Made by a program: the position numbers and the translations under genes. A stretch of 64,000 nt of DNA from Pagrus major (lineage: Eukaryota; Chordata; Actinopteri; Spariformes; Sparidae), in the NCBI RefSeq assembly GCF_040436345.1, contig NC_133223.1:5803847-5867846 (forward strand). The letters run 5' to 3'. The first letter of the stretch is position 1. Every line of letters begins with the position of its first letter. This document shows positions 46,580 to 57,015 of this stretch, piece by piece. The notes under the pieces are model-generated. The model did not search any database. It worked only from the letters and a program-made list of their open reading frames with translations, and was not told where the DNA came from.

Positions 46580-49257
46580 GAGATAAATTCATAGTGTAAA
46601 TGAGAAAAATATTCATAATGACCTAAAGTTTGTGATGGGAGTAAATGTATTCATCTAATTTGCATATTGTGACGTCACCAGGTGGCAGCCATATTGGATT
46701 ACATAACTTTCAGTAAAACTGATTTTTGAACATATTTACACAAAAAAAAAAATATTTATATTGTCATCTCATCCTCAAAATAAAGGAACAGGAGTGTGAT
46801 TGGAGTAAATTTACTAATCTAATTCGAAAATCACCAGGTAAAATTCAGTAAAACGGAATTCTGAACATATTTACACAGTAGATTTTTTTTCATTTCATTT
46901 CATTTTTTCATAGATTTTTTTCATCCTCTCATCCTCAGAGTAAATGAACAGGAATCTGATAGGAGTAAATTTCCTAATCTAACTTGTATATCAACAGGTA
47001 AAATTCTATTTTTATAGTTTTTTTTTTTGTTTTGTTTTTTGTTTTTTTGGTCTTTTTTAGATTTTTTTTTGGGGGCGGGGACTTGAACTTATGTACATCT
47101 ATCAAAATGGCATTGTTTGGGTTTTTTCAGTGTGTGGTATCTTTTATTGCAAGGCACGGCACACAGACCTACTCCACACTGACTGCACCTGAACTGTGTC
47201 TGGCGTCGCCCCTTAGGACGGGTGCGATCTGAGCAAACTACGCAATCCGGACGATCATCAGCATTGCATCAGCATTGATCAGCATTGCGGAGCCAGTGAC
47301 GTTCAGTGAGCCGCTGTGGCATTTCTCCCCCTTCCACTGAAGGCCTTCCTCCCTTCTTGCCTTCCTTCTTGGAGTAACCCTCAAGTAAAGCAGTCACAAT
47401 GTCCTGGATGAAGGCCTTCAGTGGTTTGTGTGGGCCAGGACTACACCGACTGTAGATGATGTGGGCATTGACCACACTGATGCTAAGAACCGCGTTGATA
47501 ATGCGGTTGTACCATTTCCTGGATCGGTGTGGAAAGAGGTATGTTTTCATACGCTGATCAGCCGTATCAACTCCCCCCATAAAGGAGTTGTAACTGTCAA
47601 CGCACTCTGGTTTCTTGATGTCACGAAAACCAGTCACATTTGCTTTTGAACGTATACGTTTCTGAACGCATGTGTTCCCGTGAACTGATGTCAGCATGGT
47701 GAGACGCTTTGTGTCATGCCACGCACAAGCCAGCAATTTGCCATGCCGCATGAACACAGGCTCATCTCCCCTTTTGGAAGGCAACTGAGCTGGTTTCAGG
47801 CCCCGTGGCATCCCTCGCCTGTTGCAGTTCACTGTCCCACACAGTCCCGTTCCGTTAGCTGCTAACTCGTTAGCTAAGGCTGGCGATGTGTAGTAACTAT
47901 CCATATACACCTCATGCCCTTTTCCAACGTATGGAGCCATCAGCTTACGGACAATAAAATGGGTCACACCGAGATGATCATCCTCATCTGCTGTGTGTCC
48001 TGTATACATGGACCACTGTAAAACATAGCCTGAGCTAGCTTCACTCAGTACAAATGCCTTGTAGCCATATTTATCTGGTTTTTTGGGATTGTACAGTTTC
48101 AAGGTTGACCTCCCCTTGAATGCAATGGTCATTTCATCCAGGGAAAGTTCCTTGAGTGGACCATACATGGCTGAAAAACGGGGGATGACCATATCGAGTA
48201 CTGGACGCACTTTGAATAATTTGTCATAGCCTGGCTGACCCCTCTCAACTTGCTCATCATTATTTGCAAAGTGGAGGAAAGAAAGGATGATCTCAAATCT
48301 GTTCCTTGTCATCACTTTGCCAAAGCCAGGTGTGTAACACGGCCAAAATCCTGCCCAGTTGTCCTCAATCTCAGGTTTTTCAACAAGCCCCATGCACAAA
48401 TGAAGTGACATAAAGGCTTTCATCTCAGGGATGGTGACATCATACCAGCCATGATATCTGGAGTTTGGCTGAAGTTGGTGTGTGTCAATGTACTGGTGAG
48501 CATATCTGTTGGTTTCATTTGTGATGAGGTTCCAGAAATCCTCATCCAAAAACAGAGACAGGAATACACATGCACTAGCATCTGTGAGATCCTTGTCTCC
48601 ACGATACCCCACAGGCTCATCAAAGTCCCTGATCCATTTTTGGAACACCTCCTCACTTCTCAAATACTCCCAGCCATCATCATCATTTACAGCCCTATTT
48701 TGATGACCCCCTCTGCCGCCCCCACGTCCCCTCCTTGCCCGATTTCTCCCACGACCGCGGCGGAGAAAACTCTCGCCGTGATCAGTATGTGATGCTTGTG
48801 TGACAGTGTCTGCAGCTGCAGCATCGTCAGAGTCACTCGTCTCTGACGAGCGATCGTCATCAGACGGCAAATCGTCCCCTTCTGAATCGCGATCAGCAAA
48901 GATCTGTGCAAGCACCTCATCTGCACTGTAAAGTCCTCTGGGCATTTTGTTTTTATTGAAAAAATCGCTATCTGTCTCGCTATCTATCCAACACGCTCCT
49001 GTCACCGCACCGCTCCGCTACTCTCTCCTCTCCCACTCTCCCGCTCAGGCGCTCCCACTCCGACAGCGGGTGTCGGGTTTCAAACTTTTTTTTCTCGGAT
49101 ATTTTGCATAGAAACACACCCCCAAATGACGTCAGGATTGAAGCTGAATCTATTGGCTATCTATTGGTAGCAAGCAGTAACATTACATTTAAAGATATGG
49201 GCTGTTTTAATGAGCAATGTTGCCTGTCGCAATAATGCGACTTTGGCGCCTAGAGGG
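46498..49257 (-). mobile_element. piggyBac transposon, structurally complete (2,760 bp)
   Basis: The terminal repeats CCCTCTAGGCGCCA are perfect inverses, and TTAA flanks both ends (46494-46497, 49258-49261). It contains one transposase ORF on the minus strand. Non-coding DNA at 46580-47088 is AT-rich with T and A runs. It inserted into the Harbinger at 45394-50897. Confidence 0.97.
47269..49005 (-). CDS. piggyBac transposase (578 aa, C-terminal zinc domain cut off)
   Basis: This is a DDD transposase that cuts and pastes at TTAA. The N-terminus is acidic (SDSD repeats, then an R/G-rich RRGRGRNRARRGRGGG). The catalytic core has D290 (SLDEMTIAFKG), D369 (VYMDSYYTSP) and D480 (MGGVDTADQ), all present. 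The ORF stops after LRNADQC. Past the stop, the same frame continues for 59 codons encoding a cysteine-rich domain (DCVVCSD, FRCSQCGVGLC, PCNKRYH) that ends at 47089. The stop lies in a 21-nt expansion made of AATGCTGAT repeats (about 47262-47290). So the zinc-binding domain used for end recognition is lost by a small in-frame repeat expansion, and the rest looks intact. It is related to PGBD4-like proteins. Confidence 0.93.
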   Translation of the reverse strand: MTGACWIDSETDSDFFNKNKMPRGLYSADEVLAQIFADRDSEGDDLPSDDDRSSETSDSDDAAAADTVTQASHTDHGESFLRRGRGRNRARRGRGGGRGGHQNRAVNDDDGWEYLRSEEVFQKWIRDFDEPVGYRGDKDLTDASACVFLSLFLDEDFWNLITNETNRYAHQYIDTHQLQPNSRYHGWYDVTIPEMKAFMSLHLCMGLVEKPEIEDNWAGFWPCYTPGFGKVMTRNRFEIILSFLHFANNDEQVERGQPGYDKLFKVRPVLDMVIPRFSAMYGPLKELSLDEMTIAFKGRSTLKLYNPKKPDKYGYKAFVLSEASSGYVLQWSMYTGHTADEDDHLGVTHFIVRKLMAPYVGKGHEVYMDSYYTSPALANELAANGTGLCGTVNCNRRGMPRGLKPAQLPSKRGDEPVFMRHGKLLACAWHDTKRLTMLTSVHGNTCVQKRIRSKANVTGFRDIKKPECVDSYNSFMGGVDTADQRMKTYLFPHRSRKWYNRIINAVLSISVVNAHIIYSRCSPGPHKPLKAFIQDIVTALLEGYSKKEGKKGGRPSVEGGEMPQRLTERHWLRNADQC

Positions 49258-49285
49258 TTAAAAAGTAAATTGTGTCCTTGCCTCT

Positions 49286-50577
49286 TTACATTGTTGAAAT
49301 CAGATGCTGCCGGGCCCATATCGCTTCCCGGGGTGGGTCGAGGTTGACGGGTCCAGCATCCGGTTCCTCTGGTGGGGGGATGTGTTCTGGCAGTGGTATG
49401 CCATGGCGGTGTGCCACGTTGTGCAGGACACCACAGGCCAGCACAATGCGGCACACCTTCTCTGGTGTGTACAGCAACACCCCCCCCCCGACCTGTCCAG
49501 ACAGCGCCAGCGCCCCTTCAGTTGGCCAATTGCCCTCTCCACCACTGCCCGAGTTCGGGAATGGAGGTCGTTGTACCTCCTCTTGTTCTGTGCCGGGGTT
49601 AGTGAGAGGGGTCAACAGCCACGTAGCCACGGTCCCCTGGAGTCAAATGAAGGAAGTATACAACATGTGAAATACTGCAGAAGTGCGCCGTGGCTACTGC
49701 AGTATGACATTTCCAACTTTACGCACGCGTTTATTGACACATACTGAACACAAGGAGACAATAAAGGGCTTGTTAGATAGCTCTGCTGCTCTATTTTCAC
49801 CAGGGGAAAACAAATGCACATATTTGAATGCACGTGCCCAAATGGGCATTGTGCTGGTTTACATTCGGGGCGCAATTAAACAGATACATTTACTCACCGA
49901 GAAGCCACCCATCGCGCACCGTGCCAGCCTCCAGCCTGTTACCAACCATGCTATTGGTAAGAATGAACGAGTCATGCGTTGAACCAGGCCACCTTGCCAC
50001 GATGTTGGTGAGCTGCATTTGCGCGTCACATTATTTGAACATTAATTGAATGAAAATGTTTCCTGTTCACAAAAACAAATTCATCCTGTGATGGCGCTTT
50101 TATAGCAACATGTGTGCAGTCAATAGCTCCGATTACATTAGGGAAACCAGCTCCTGCTGCAAATTGCGCTTTAATGTTGGCCTGTTCAACAACATTGTAT
50201 GGGAATTTGATGTACCTGGATGACATTCTTATGATCCCGTCCCACACAGCTGGCATGGCTCGGCTCAGAGTGGACTGGTGCACTCCTGAATGGTCGACCA
50301 GTTCCCTGTGGAAGGCTCCTGTTGCCAGGAACCCCAGAGTGGTCGGCACCTGTGTGGGCACGAACAACCCCTGGCTCCTGGCTGTGTTCCGTTCTAGGGC
50401 CGGCCGCAGCTCTGCGCACAGCTCCAGTAACAATGGCCTCGGAAACCTAAAACGACTCATGAGCCAGTTGTCGTCATTCGCCAACAGATCCTCCCGTTCT
50501 CTGAACACCCTCTCACGTCTGACATTACCATTTGCGATGTCTTCTAACAAGGCCAAGGCTGCCATTGTTAATGCCAT
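49286..50577 (-). pseudogene. Harbinger DDE transposase (two exons, frameshifted)
   Basis: Exon 1 (50577 to about 49898) starts MALTMAALALLEDIANGNVR and includes RFPRPLLLELCAELRP, the first catalytic Asp in IGAIDCTHVAIKAP, and PGSTHDSFIL with the second. A one-base loss near 50026 breaks the frame between them. A GT-AG intron (49637-49897) leads to exon 2 (49286-49636), with WLLTPLTNP, the Glu motif ERAIGQLKGRWRCL and CGVLHNVAHRHGI. Exon 2 is also out of frame at two or more places, including a G run near 49490. It is related to host HARBI1, but the terminal repeats show it is a transposon gene. Confidence 0.85.
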
Positions 50578-52590
50578 TTTTTCATCACTTTGCGCAGGCT
50601 TTTATATCCATCCATATGATTGCAAACACGTGTGTGTTAATTGTCCATTAATGTGTCTCCGATGTGCACATTACTCTGTGGACTAATTGTTTTCACATGA
50701 TTAACAATTTCCCAGCATCACCTCAAAGTGTCGCCAAAGGAACAATGGCTGTAGAAACGTGCGTACGCCAGCCATGAAGCTGGCGTGGGGCACCGCATAT
50801 TTCCACGGTCATTTCACTTTTGATACATCTGACTGTTGGCGTGGAAAATGACGTATGCCACGTTTTTGTGCGTACGCAACATTGATACACGAGGCCCCAG
50901 GACTGGGCAAATGAGTTGAATCTGTTTTTTAACAGATTCGACTGTGCCACCTCTCCCTCCCCCACTCACCAGAGCTCAGACCCTACTGTGCTGTCACACC
51001 CCCCCCCCGCCTCTCCCTCCAGTACACCTCCGACACCCCCACACCACGCCACCCCCCTCCACTTCCTCCCTGAATGACCGACACACCCCACCCCCGACCC
51101 ATCTCAACAGGAATCACTCCAGGGTCCCATCAACACCCCCAGCCTCCTCATAACAGCAGACCAAGTGAGGAAGGTGCTGAGGAAGACCAGGTGAGGAAGG
51201 CTACTGGCCCTGATGGCATCAACTCCAGACTGCTGAAGGACTGTGCAGATCAGCTCTGTGGAGTTCTCCTGCACATCTTCAACTTGAGCCTCAGTCTGGA
51301 GAGAGTTCCTCTCCTGTGGAAAACATCCTGCGTGGTTCCTGTCCTCAAGACTGCGCACCCCAGGGAGCCCAACCACTTCAGGCCAGTGGCTTTGACCTTG
51401 CACCTCATGAAGACCATGGAGAGGATTGTTCTCGCCCACCTTCGACACCTTGTGAACAGTGAAATGGACCCCCTGCAGTTTGCTTATTGACCTGGCATTG
51501 GTGTGGATGACGCTGTCATCTACCTGCTGCACAGGTCACTTTCACACCTGGAGAGCACCGGGAGCACTGTGAGAGTTTTTTGACTTCTCCAGTGCTTTCA
51601 ACACAATTCAACCATCACTGCTCAGGGGGAAGCTGGAAGGAGCTGGAGTCGACTGCCACCTGGCTGCATGGACCACCGACTACCTCACAAACAGACCGCA
51701 GTATGTGAGGCTCCGTGACTGTGTGTCTGATGTGGTAGTCTACACCACGGGAGCTCCACAGGGTACAGTGCTCTCTCCTTTCCTCTTCACACTCCAACAT
51801 CTGACTTCAGTTACAACACGGACAGCTGCCACCTCCAGAAGTTCTCCGATGACACAGCCATCGTTGCACGTGTGGTACAGGTACAGGAAGTACAGGAAGG
51901 TCATCACCAACTTTGTCGCCTGGTGTGAACTGAACCACCTGCGCATCAACGCCAGTAAGACAAAGGAGGTGGTGATCGATTTCAGGAGAAAGGCTCCTCA
52001 AACCGCACTGGTGAACATCCAGGGTTTGGACATTGAGATTGTAGAGGAGTACAAATACCTGGGTGTTCACATAAACAATAAACTGGACTGGACACAAAAC
52101 ACTGATGTCCTGTACAAGAAGGGCCAAAGTCGTCTCCATCTGTTGAGGAGACTGAGGTCCTTTGGTGTGTGCAGGTCACTGCTAAAAACTTTTTATGACT
52201 CTGTGGTAGCATCAGTGGTCTTCTACGCTGTGGTCTCCTGGGGCTGTGGAAGCTCAGTGAGAGACAGAAAGAGACTCAATAAGCTGGTTAAAAGGGCTGG
52301 CTCAGTCTCGGACTGTCCTCTGGACTCCATTGAGGAGGTGGGTGAGAGGAGGATGTTAGCCAAGCTGACATTGATTATGGACAACCCCTCTCACCCCCTA
52401 CATGAGACTGTGGGGGCCCTAAGCAGCTCCTTCAGTAACAGACTGCTCCATCCACAGTATAAAACTGAACGCTACCGCAGGTCGTTCATTCCATCTGCAG
52501 TCAGACTGTACAACAACAAAAACTCTTAATGTAGCACCATAAGCACCTTAAACACCTCCATATCTTGCACTATTACCACTTCTACCCAGT

Positions 52591-53037
52591 AGGTGATATG
52601 AGGGGGGATGCCGTCCCCCTTGTTAGCAAAATTACCAAAAAGCATCCCCCTTGTTAACCTGCCATCACTCTCCATCCCCTAGTAGCAGATAGTGGCCGCG
52701 ATCAGCTCAGGCGCACAGTAGAGTCAAGCCGTGCACAGCTGCTTTGCGTTCCGGCTGCCTAGTCTATTTTGACGGAAGCCGCAACAAGCTGCAAAGAGCA
52801 GATCACGCCGGCAGGAAGTCAGAGACACAGGAACGGCATAGAGCATCCGGTCAATTTTCAAAATAAAACACCCTGTGCAGAGTCCCGATTGTAAAAAAAT
52901 GAAAAATGACCAGATCAACAAAATTTGAGCAAGTCAACAAAATCGGGCAGACAAAAGGCTCGGCTTCTGAAACGTTCCCGCTGGGGTTCTCTCAAATGAT
53001 TTTCACAGAGAACACAGACTTGTTCTTTATTCATAGA
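52591..53037. other. Unassigned
   Basis: A short imperfect direct repeat (GCCGTCCCCCTTGTTA / GCATCCCCCTTGTTA at about 52609 and 52641). No supported gene. Confidence 0.4.
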
Positions 53038-53045
53038 CTCCACTC

Positions 53046-54066
53046 TAAGGCTGCACAAAAACTGACATTGCGATTTATTATTTTCTTGCGATATATATTG
53101 CGATATTAAAAAAATAGAAGAATTTTCACCAGATGACTTGAATAGCTCTATTTGGAAAGAATTTGGTTGATTCACAATGACACCATTGTATTCATATAAT
53201 ACCCTTCTATTAATCCAAGCTAACGTCAATGATCTAATGTCATACTCTAAAATAGGGGGGTTCATCTGTAATTGCAGCCGTTTTTGAATTTATTTTGAAA
53301 TACGTGCTTTTATTTTTAAATGAGATAAACTGGAAGTGGTATCTGTTAGCTCCGTACACTTCACTTGTTAGTTCGGTTTTCTTTTTTATCACTCCATGCT
53401 TCTTGGTGTTTGCTACAGCTGTGTGCACGTGGTTTTATGAGAAGTTTATGTTGAAGAAACAGATGTTTTGACTGTGAAGATTGCCTCTGGGGGATGACTC
53501 TGCCGTTGGTTGAGAAGCAGGCTAAAGTGGTCAGCATTACCCTATGTATTCTTTATCGGTATTAGCTACAGTGCTAAGCAATGCTATTTCTGTAATGATT
53601 GCAATAGCTGATGTTGTCTTTTATTTTGTTTACCTGAACTTTAGTTCTACGGTGTTAATAAACATCTGTGAAGGAAACTGGAGTCTAGTATCCAATCAAT
53701 GGGCGGCATATCATCTGTTCATCTGATCAAAATAGAGCGTTAGGGATGGAAGTCTCTTTAGCCAGCCTGTTGTGCAGTGCATTATAGGTGGAATAAGATG
53801 ATGCACAGAAGAGAAAAAAAATGCAACAGTGACACTTTTGACACTGTAGTGGACTTAGCTTTTAAGCTAGAGATTTCAATGAATCCGTTATTACCAAATA
53901 CACCATGGTGGCTTACTGGGAAAGGGGTGAAACGTCGCTCCAAAGTTGAACTGTTTTACCGCGAGTGAACTTTGAAGGGGGGACTTTAAATATCACCTGT
54001 CCTGCAATGTGACTTTTGCGCATGCGTCGTAATGGCGATGTTCAAACGATATATCGTGCAGCCCTA
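53046..54066. mobile_element. Non-autonomous hAT-like element
   Basis: The ends TAAGGCTGCAC and GTGCAGCCCTA are inverse with one mismatch. They are flanked by an 8-bp duplication with one mismatch, CTCCACTC (53038-53045) and CTCTACTC (54067-54074). GATATAT/GCGATA runs near both ends are typical of fish hAT elements with GGGCTGCACGAT termini. No transposase frame is seen inside. Confidence 0.8.
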
Positions 54067-54439
54067 CTCTACTCCCTTTGCTGGTTATATCAGGGGTGCA
54101 AATATTTCATGTTTATTTTCATTAATGTTCAAGTTTTTTCAGAAATGAGTTTTTTCTGACAGTTTAATATCAATAGTAACTTTGCTATTTATGTTCTATA
54201 ACTAAAAGTTACTTTTTGTAAGTGTTTTTAGTGTGTCTGTTCAGAACATAGTGGCTTATGTTATGTTGGTAATTGTCATTTTTGTGCTGGTTTATAGTTG
54301 AACCATTATTGAGGTAGCTGTTACATTTCCTGACACCAGCTGTTTTATCCCTGTTGAAGCGCACTCTGCTGGACAAACTATGTCATTACACCAATTTTAA
54401 ATTACCCCAAACATATTTTTCTGCATTATAGTTTTTAAA

Positions 54440-54555
54440 TATAAGGTTTTCATATTGGTGCATATCGGACAATATTACGCCGATACCGATATATCTGTGA
54501 TAGGCTAATATCGGCTGATAAAATCGGCCTACCAATAAATCAGTCAGGCTCTACT
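54440..54555. repeat. Terminal piece of another hAT-like repeat
   Basis: GCCGATACCGATATATC, then ATCGGCTGATAAAATCGGCC and AGTCAGGCTCTA resemble the widespread fish repeats with GGTCGACCGAT-like ends. The other end was not located. Confidence 0.35.
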
Positions 54556-55584
54556 ATTTTGCACAATGTTCATTGTGTGTCCTTCAAGGAATTTAGATGG
54601 TAAAAAATTCCAAGGGGTCATGTAACTTAAAATGACCCTGCATGTAGTGTATTGTGAGAAACATGAGAAAACCCTGCCTGAATAAACTCAGTGTACTGCA
54701 TACAATTTAAAGGTGCATTTACTCATTACTTTAATACAGTTATAAAAAGACAATTGTAGTAGGGAGAGAAGGAAGATAACTGGATCAATTGGAATTGTAG
54801 AATTAGAAATGTCACAGTTATGGTTAAGGCGTCCTGCAACAATGTCCTTTGGGAGGTGTACATAGGTGTGTCAGGGCAGGGTGGTGCTCCAATTGGGCCA
54901 TTCCCCTGTTAAAAATTAACAAATCACCTACTGCTTGTCATAATCCCCAGTCCACACATGCTGAGCCGATACAGTAGACAGACTGCATGCCAAAGAAGTT
55001 TATGGCGGCTTACAGGCTGGACACACTGGATGCATGTGCAGCGCTGCTGTGTGGCGTTACCTCTCGTGTTGACATTGGATGCCTGAGACGTGCTTCTCAT
55101 GCACGTGTCAAGCGTGGCTGCTGCGTCGTGTCATCTAGAAATTCAGAGTCTTGCCTATTTTTACCGCGACACTCGCGCAGTTCTTGGCAAAAATCAACCT
55201 GAAAACGACCTAGACAGTCATGGACATCATACCAGCATTTTAAGACAGTTTTAATGTCTGTATGTGTAGAATATGTCACAGACATGAAGAGAATACACAC
55301 TACAGGTGAGGGGCAGTTATTTTCCTGTGTACTCTTTCTTTCACTCTCACTTTCTCTTCCTCGCTCCCTTTTGTTCCCCCTCCAGCTTTCTCACCTTTTC
55401 AAAATCACGTCATCATATTCATCAAAAATTATCAAAGGCAAACTCCATGTAAACAGATAGGGCAGGCAGGAGCTGTGCTGCAGCAGCTGCCACGCAGCCT
55501 TTGTGAACCCAAACACGCAAGTGAGCAGCAGCAGCTCTGTAACGCAGCAGCCAGGCAGTACACAGGAATCCAGTGTGCCCAGCC
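54556..55584. other. No gene seen
   Basis: There are short frames only. ACGTGCTTCTCATGCACGTGTC near 55089-55110 holds a small palindrome (GACACGTGCATGAG-type). No repeat family was recognised. Confidence 0.4.
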
Positions 55585-56210
55585 TGTTAGTGATTGGCCC
55601 ATTCTCTAGCCCTCCATTCCCAGCATCAACAGCCTTATCCCCAGTCTGGATTTTCCTATGCCATCAACCTCATCCATCTCACCTGTCATGGTGCCTGGTT
55701 GGCCAGAGCAAATATCATTATTGCCTTCAAATTTCTGCCCAGATTTCCTAAAGTTCTTTGAGGTGTTTTCTGGAAAGGTTCTTTCTATTTCGGTGTCCAT
55801 CTCACCTTTTGGTGCAAGAGCAGCCCAAAACAACTTAACAATCACCAATTTCCACATATCATTCACTTTCTGGATGACTTTCTCACTGTATCTCCTTATA
55901 CATTACAAATGTCCTCCTTGCCCTCCGATGTACCAAGCATCAGCTTCTCTCCCTGCTTGCACACCTAAATTCCGGGGACGGCCTTCCATTCCGAAACACC
56001 GCTGTTCCGAATCCGACTTTCAAGTTCCAATTACTTCCCAATAGGGTTAGGGTTGGGGTCAGGGGTTCCCCATAGCCTTTTCGGAATAGTGGGGTCTTTA
56101 GAAAAAATGGGAAACCCTGCCATTACGAAGAATGGAAGTCTATTTTCGGAACAGCAGGGTTTCGGAAAGGCGGGGTGTAACCCTAAATTTCACCATCATC
56201 CTTCAATGTC
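55585..56210 (+). mobile_element. DIRS/Ngaro-like fragment, second copy (fossil), with a MITE inside
   Basis: It matches 14800-15160 (TTAGTGATTGGCCCATTCTC, then AGCATCAACAGCCTTATCCC and GCAAGAGCAGCCCAAAACAA) and is shorter on the right. Compared with the other copy it keeps an extra segment at 55680-55800 and carries the 210-bp insert at 55972-56181. It is broken. Confidence 0.45.
55972..56181. mobile_element. 210-bp MITE with 8-bp target duplication
   Basis: CCTAAATT occurs on both sides (55964-55971 and 56182-56189) and only once at the empty site of the other copy (near 15135). The ends contain TTCCGAAACACC and the inverse-like GGTTTCGGAAAGG. The 8-bp duplication suggests a hAT-type origin. 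Confidence 0.75.
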
Positions 56211-56909
56211 GTTCCAAAGGAGGGGAGGAGAATGTGCACAGCCCCACCAGATGCATACAAAGGCCAACAACCCCAAGACCCATGGTTGATGTCCGCCATG
56301 ATCAAGTGGATCACTTCCCAGCTTTTCACAGACGAGGGAAGGTGCAGGCCATAAAAAATTAAATATATACAGGAAATGAGGGGAATTGTTCGTAGAGTTC
56401 CCAGCATTATGGAAAACCTGGACCCATAAAACTTTCTCCAGTGTTCAGTTGTGTATGCATCATTTGAGAAAATGAAATTGCTGTGTTGTTTTGTTTTTAT
56501 GTAATCTTCAGTGCACAAAAAGTTCAATATGTTCATCATGAAATGTTCCGTTTTTGTGTCACTTTTTTATGAGATTGCTTTGTTATGAGATTACTAAACT
56601 GGATTGGTAAAAATGAATAAAATCAACTTTAAAAGTGCTATGTGTAATGTAAATGACCAAGGAATACAACAATGTATAATTTATCTACATCAAATTGAAC
56701 ATTAATATGTTTATCATTTGGGCTCTGTTTATACCTTAATAGGGCAACGTATCCTTGGAGATACAACTCATAAGATCCAAAATACTGAATATATGTATAT
56801 TTTGAATGTGGAAATATTTTTCTTAGGGCCTACAGAGATGAGTGATGACATTAAATTATTTTTTGCGACTTAGTTTCCACTCCTGCCTGTTTTAGGGGTA
56901 GCATAAGCA
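56211..56909. other. No gene seen
   Basis: AT-rich spacer. TAAR unit homology (to the 3' flank of gene 1) starts at about 56910. Confidence 0.5.
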
Positions 56910-57015
56910 ATGTAAAGACAAACGTGATTCACAGCATTTAATTACTCTTCACCGTGACATGTACGTTTGTCTATTCATGCTCAGGGTCTCATTTCAGGCC
57001 CCATGCAGAGTGTCT

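Larger units (their letters stand above)
45394..50897. mobile_element. PIF/Harbinger transposon carrying a nested piggyBac
   Basis: The ends are inverted, GGGCCTCATGTACTAA on the left and the complement GGGCCTCGTGTATCAA on the right, flanked by CAG on both sides (45391-45393, 50898-50900). A CWG-centred target is reported for some vertebrate Harbingers. It carries the two expected genes, convergent: a Myb/SANT-like protein (plus) and a DDE transposase (minus). Without the inner piggyBac it is about 2.7 kb. Both genes are damaged, so it is non-autonomous now. Confidence 0.9.
44710..52590 (+). mobile_element. LINE interrupted by a Harbinger element
   Basis: The left part ends at 45390 in the frame SGRGPESGDQ and continues at 50901 as DWANELNLFFNRFD with the frame kept. 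Later blocks are ATGPDGINSRLLKDC (51200), FRPVALTLHLMKTMERIVL (51380), TGAPQGTVLSPFLF (51750) and INASKTKEVVIDFRRK. The C-terminus RSFIPSAVRLYNNKNS ends at 52529, and the 3' end is near 52590. The YxDD region is damaged and several stops and frameshifts are present. The left boundary at about 44710 is uncertain. The clade is not assigned beyond a fish LINE related to the tails at 24600 and 41560. Confidence 0.75.

Noticed and set aside
49304-49747. Plus-strand 147-aa frame
   Set aside because: Antisense of Harbinger transposase exon 2.
49286-50577. Host HARBI1 gene
   Set aside because: The gene is enclosed by Harbinger terminal repeats with target duplications, and it is frameshifted.
50114-50686. 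Plus-strand 190-aa frame
   Set aside because: Antisense of the Harbinger transposase exon, with no recognisable motif.
56041-56080. Telomere-like TTAGGG motif
   Set aside because: Only two imperfect units (AGGGTTAGGGTT) inside a MITE. Not an interstitial telomere.
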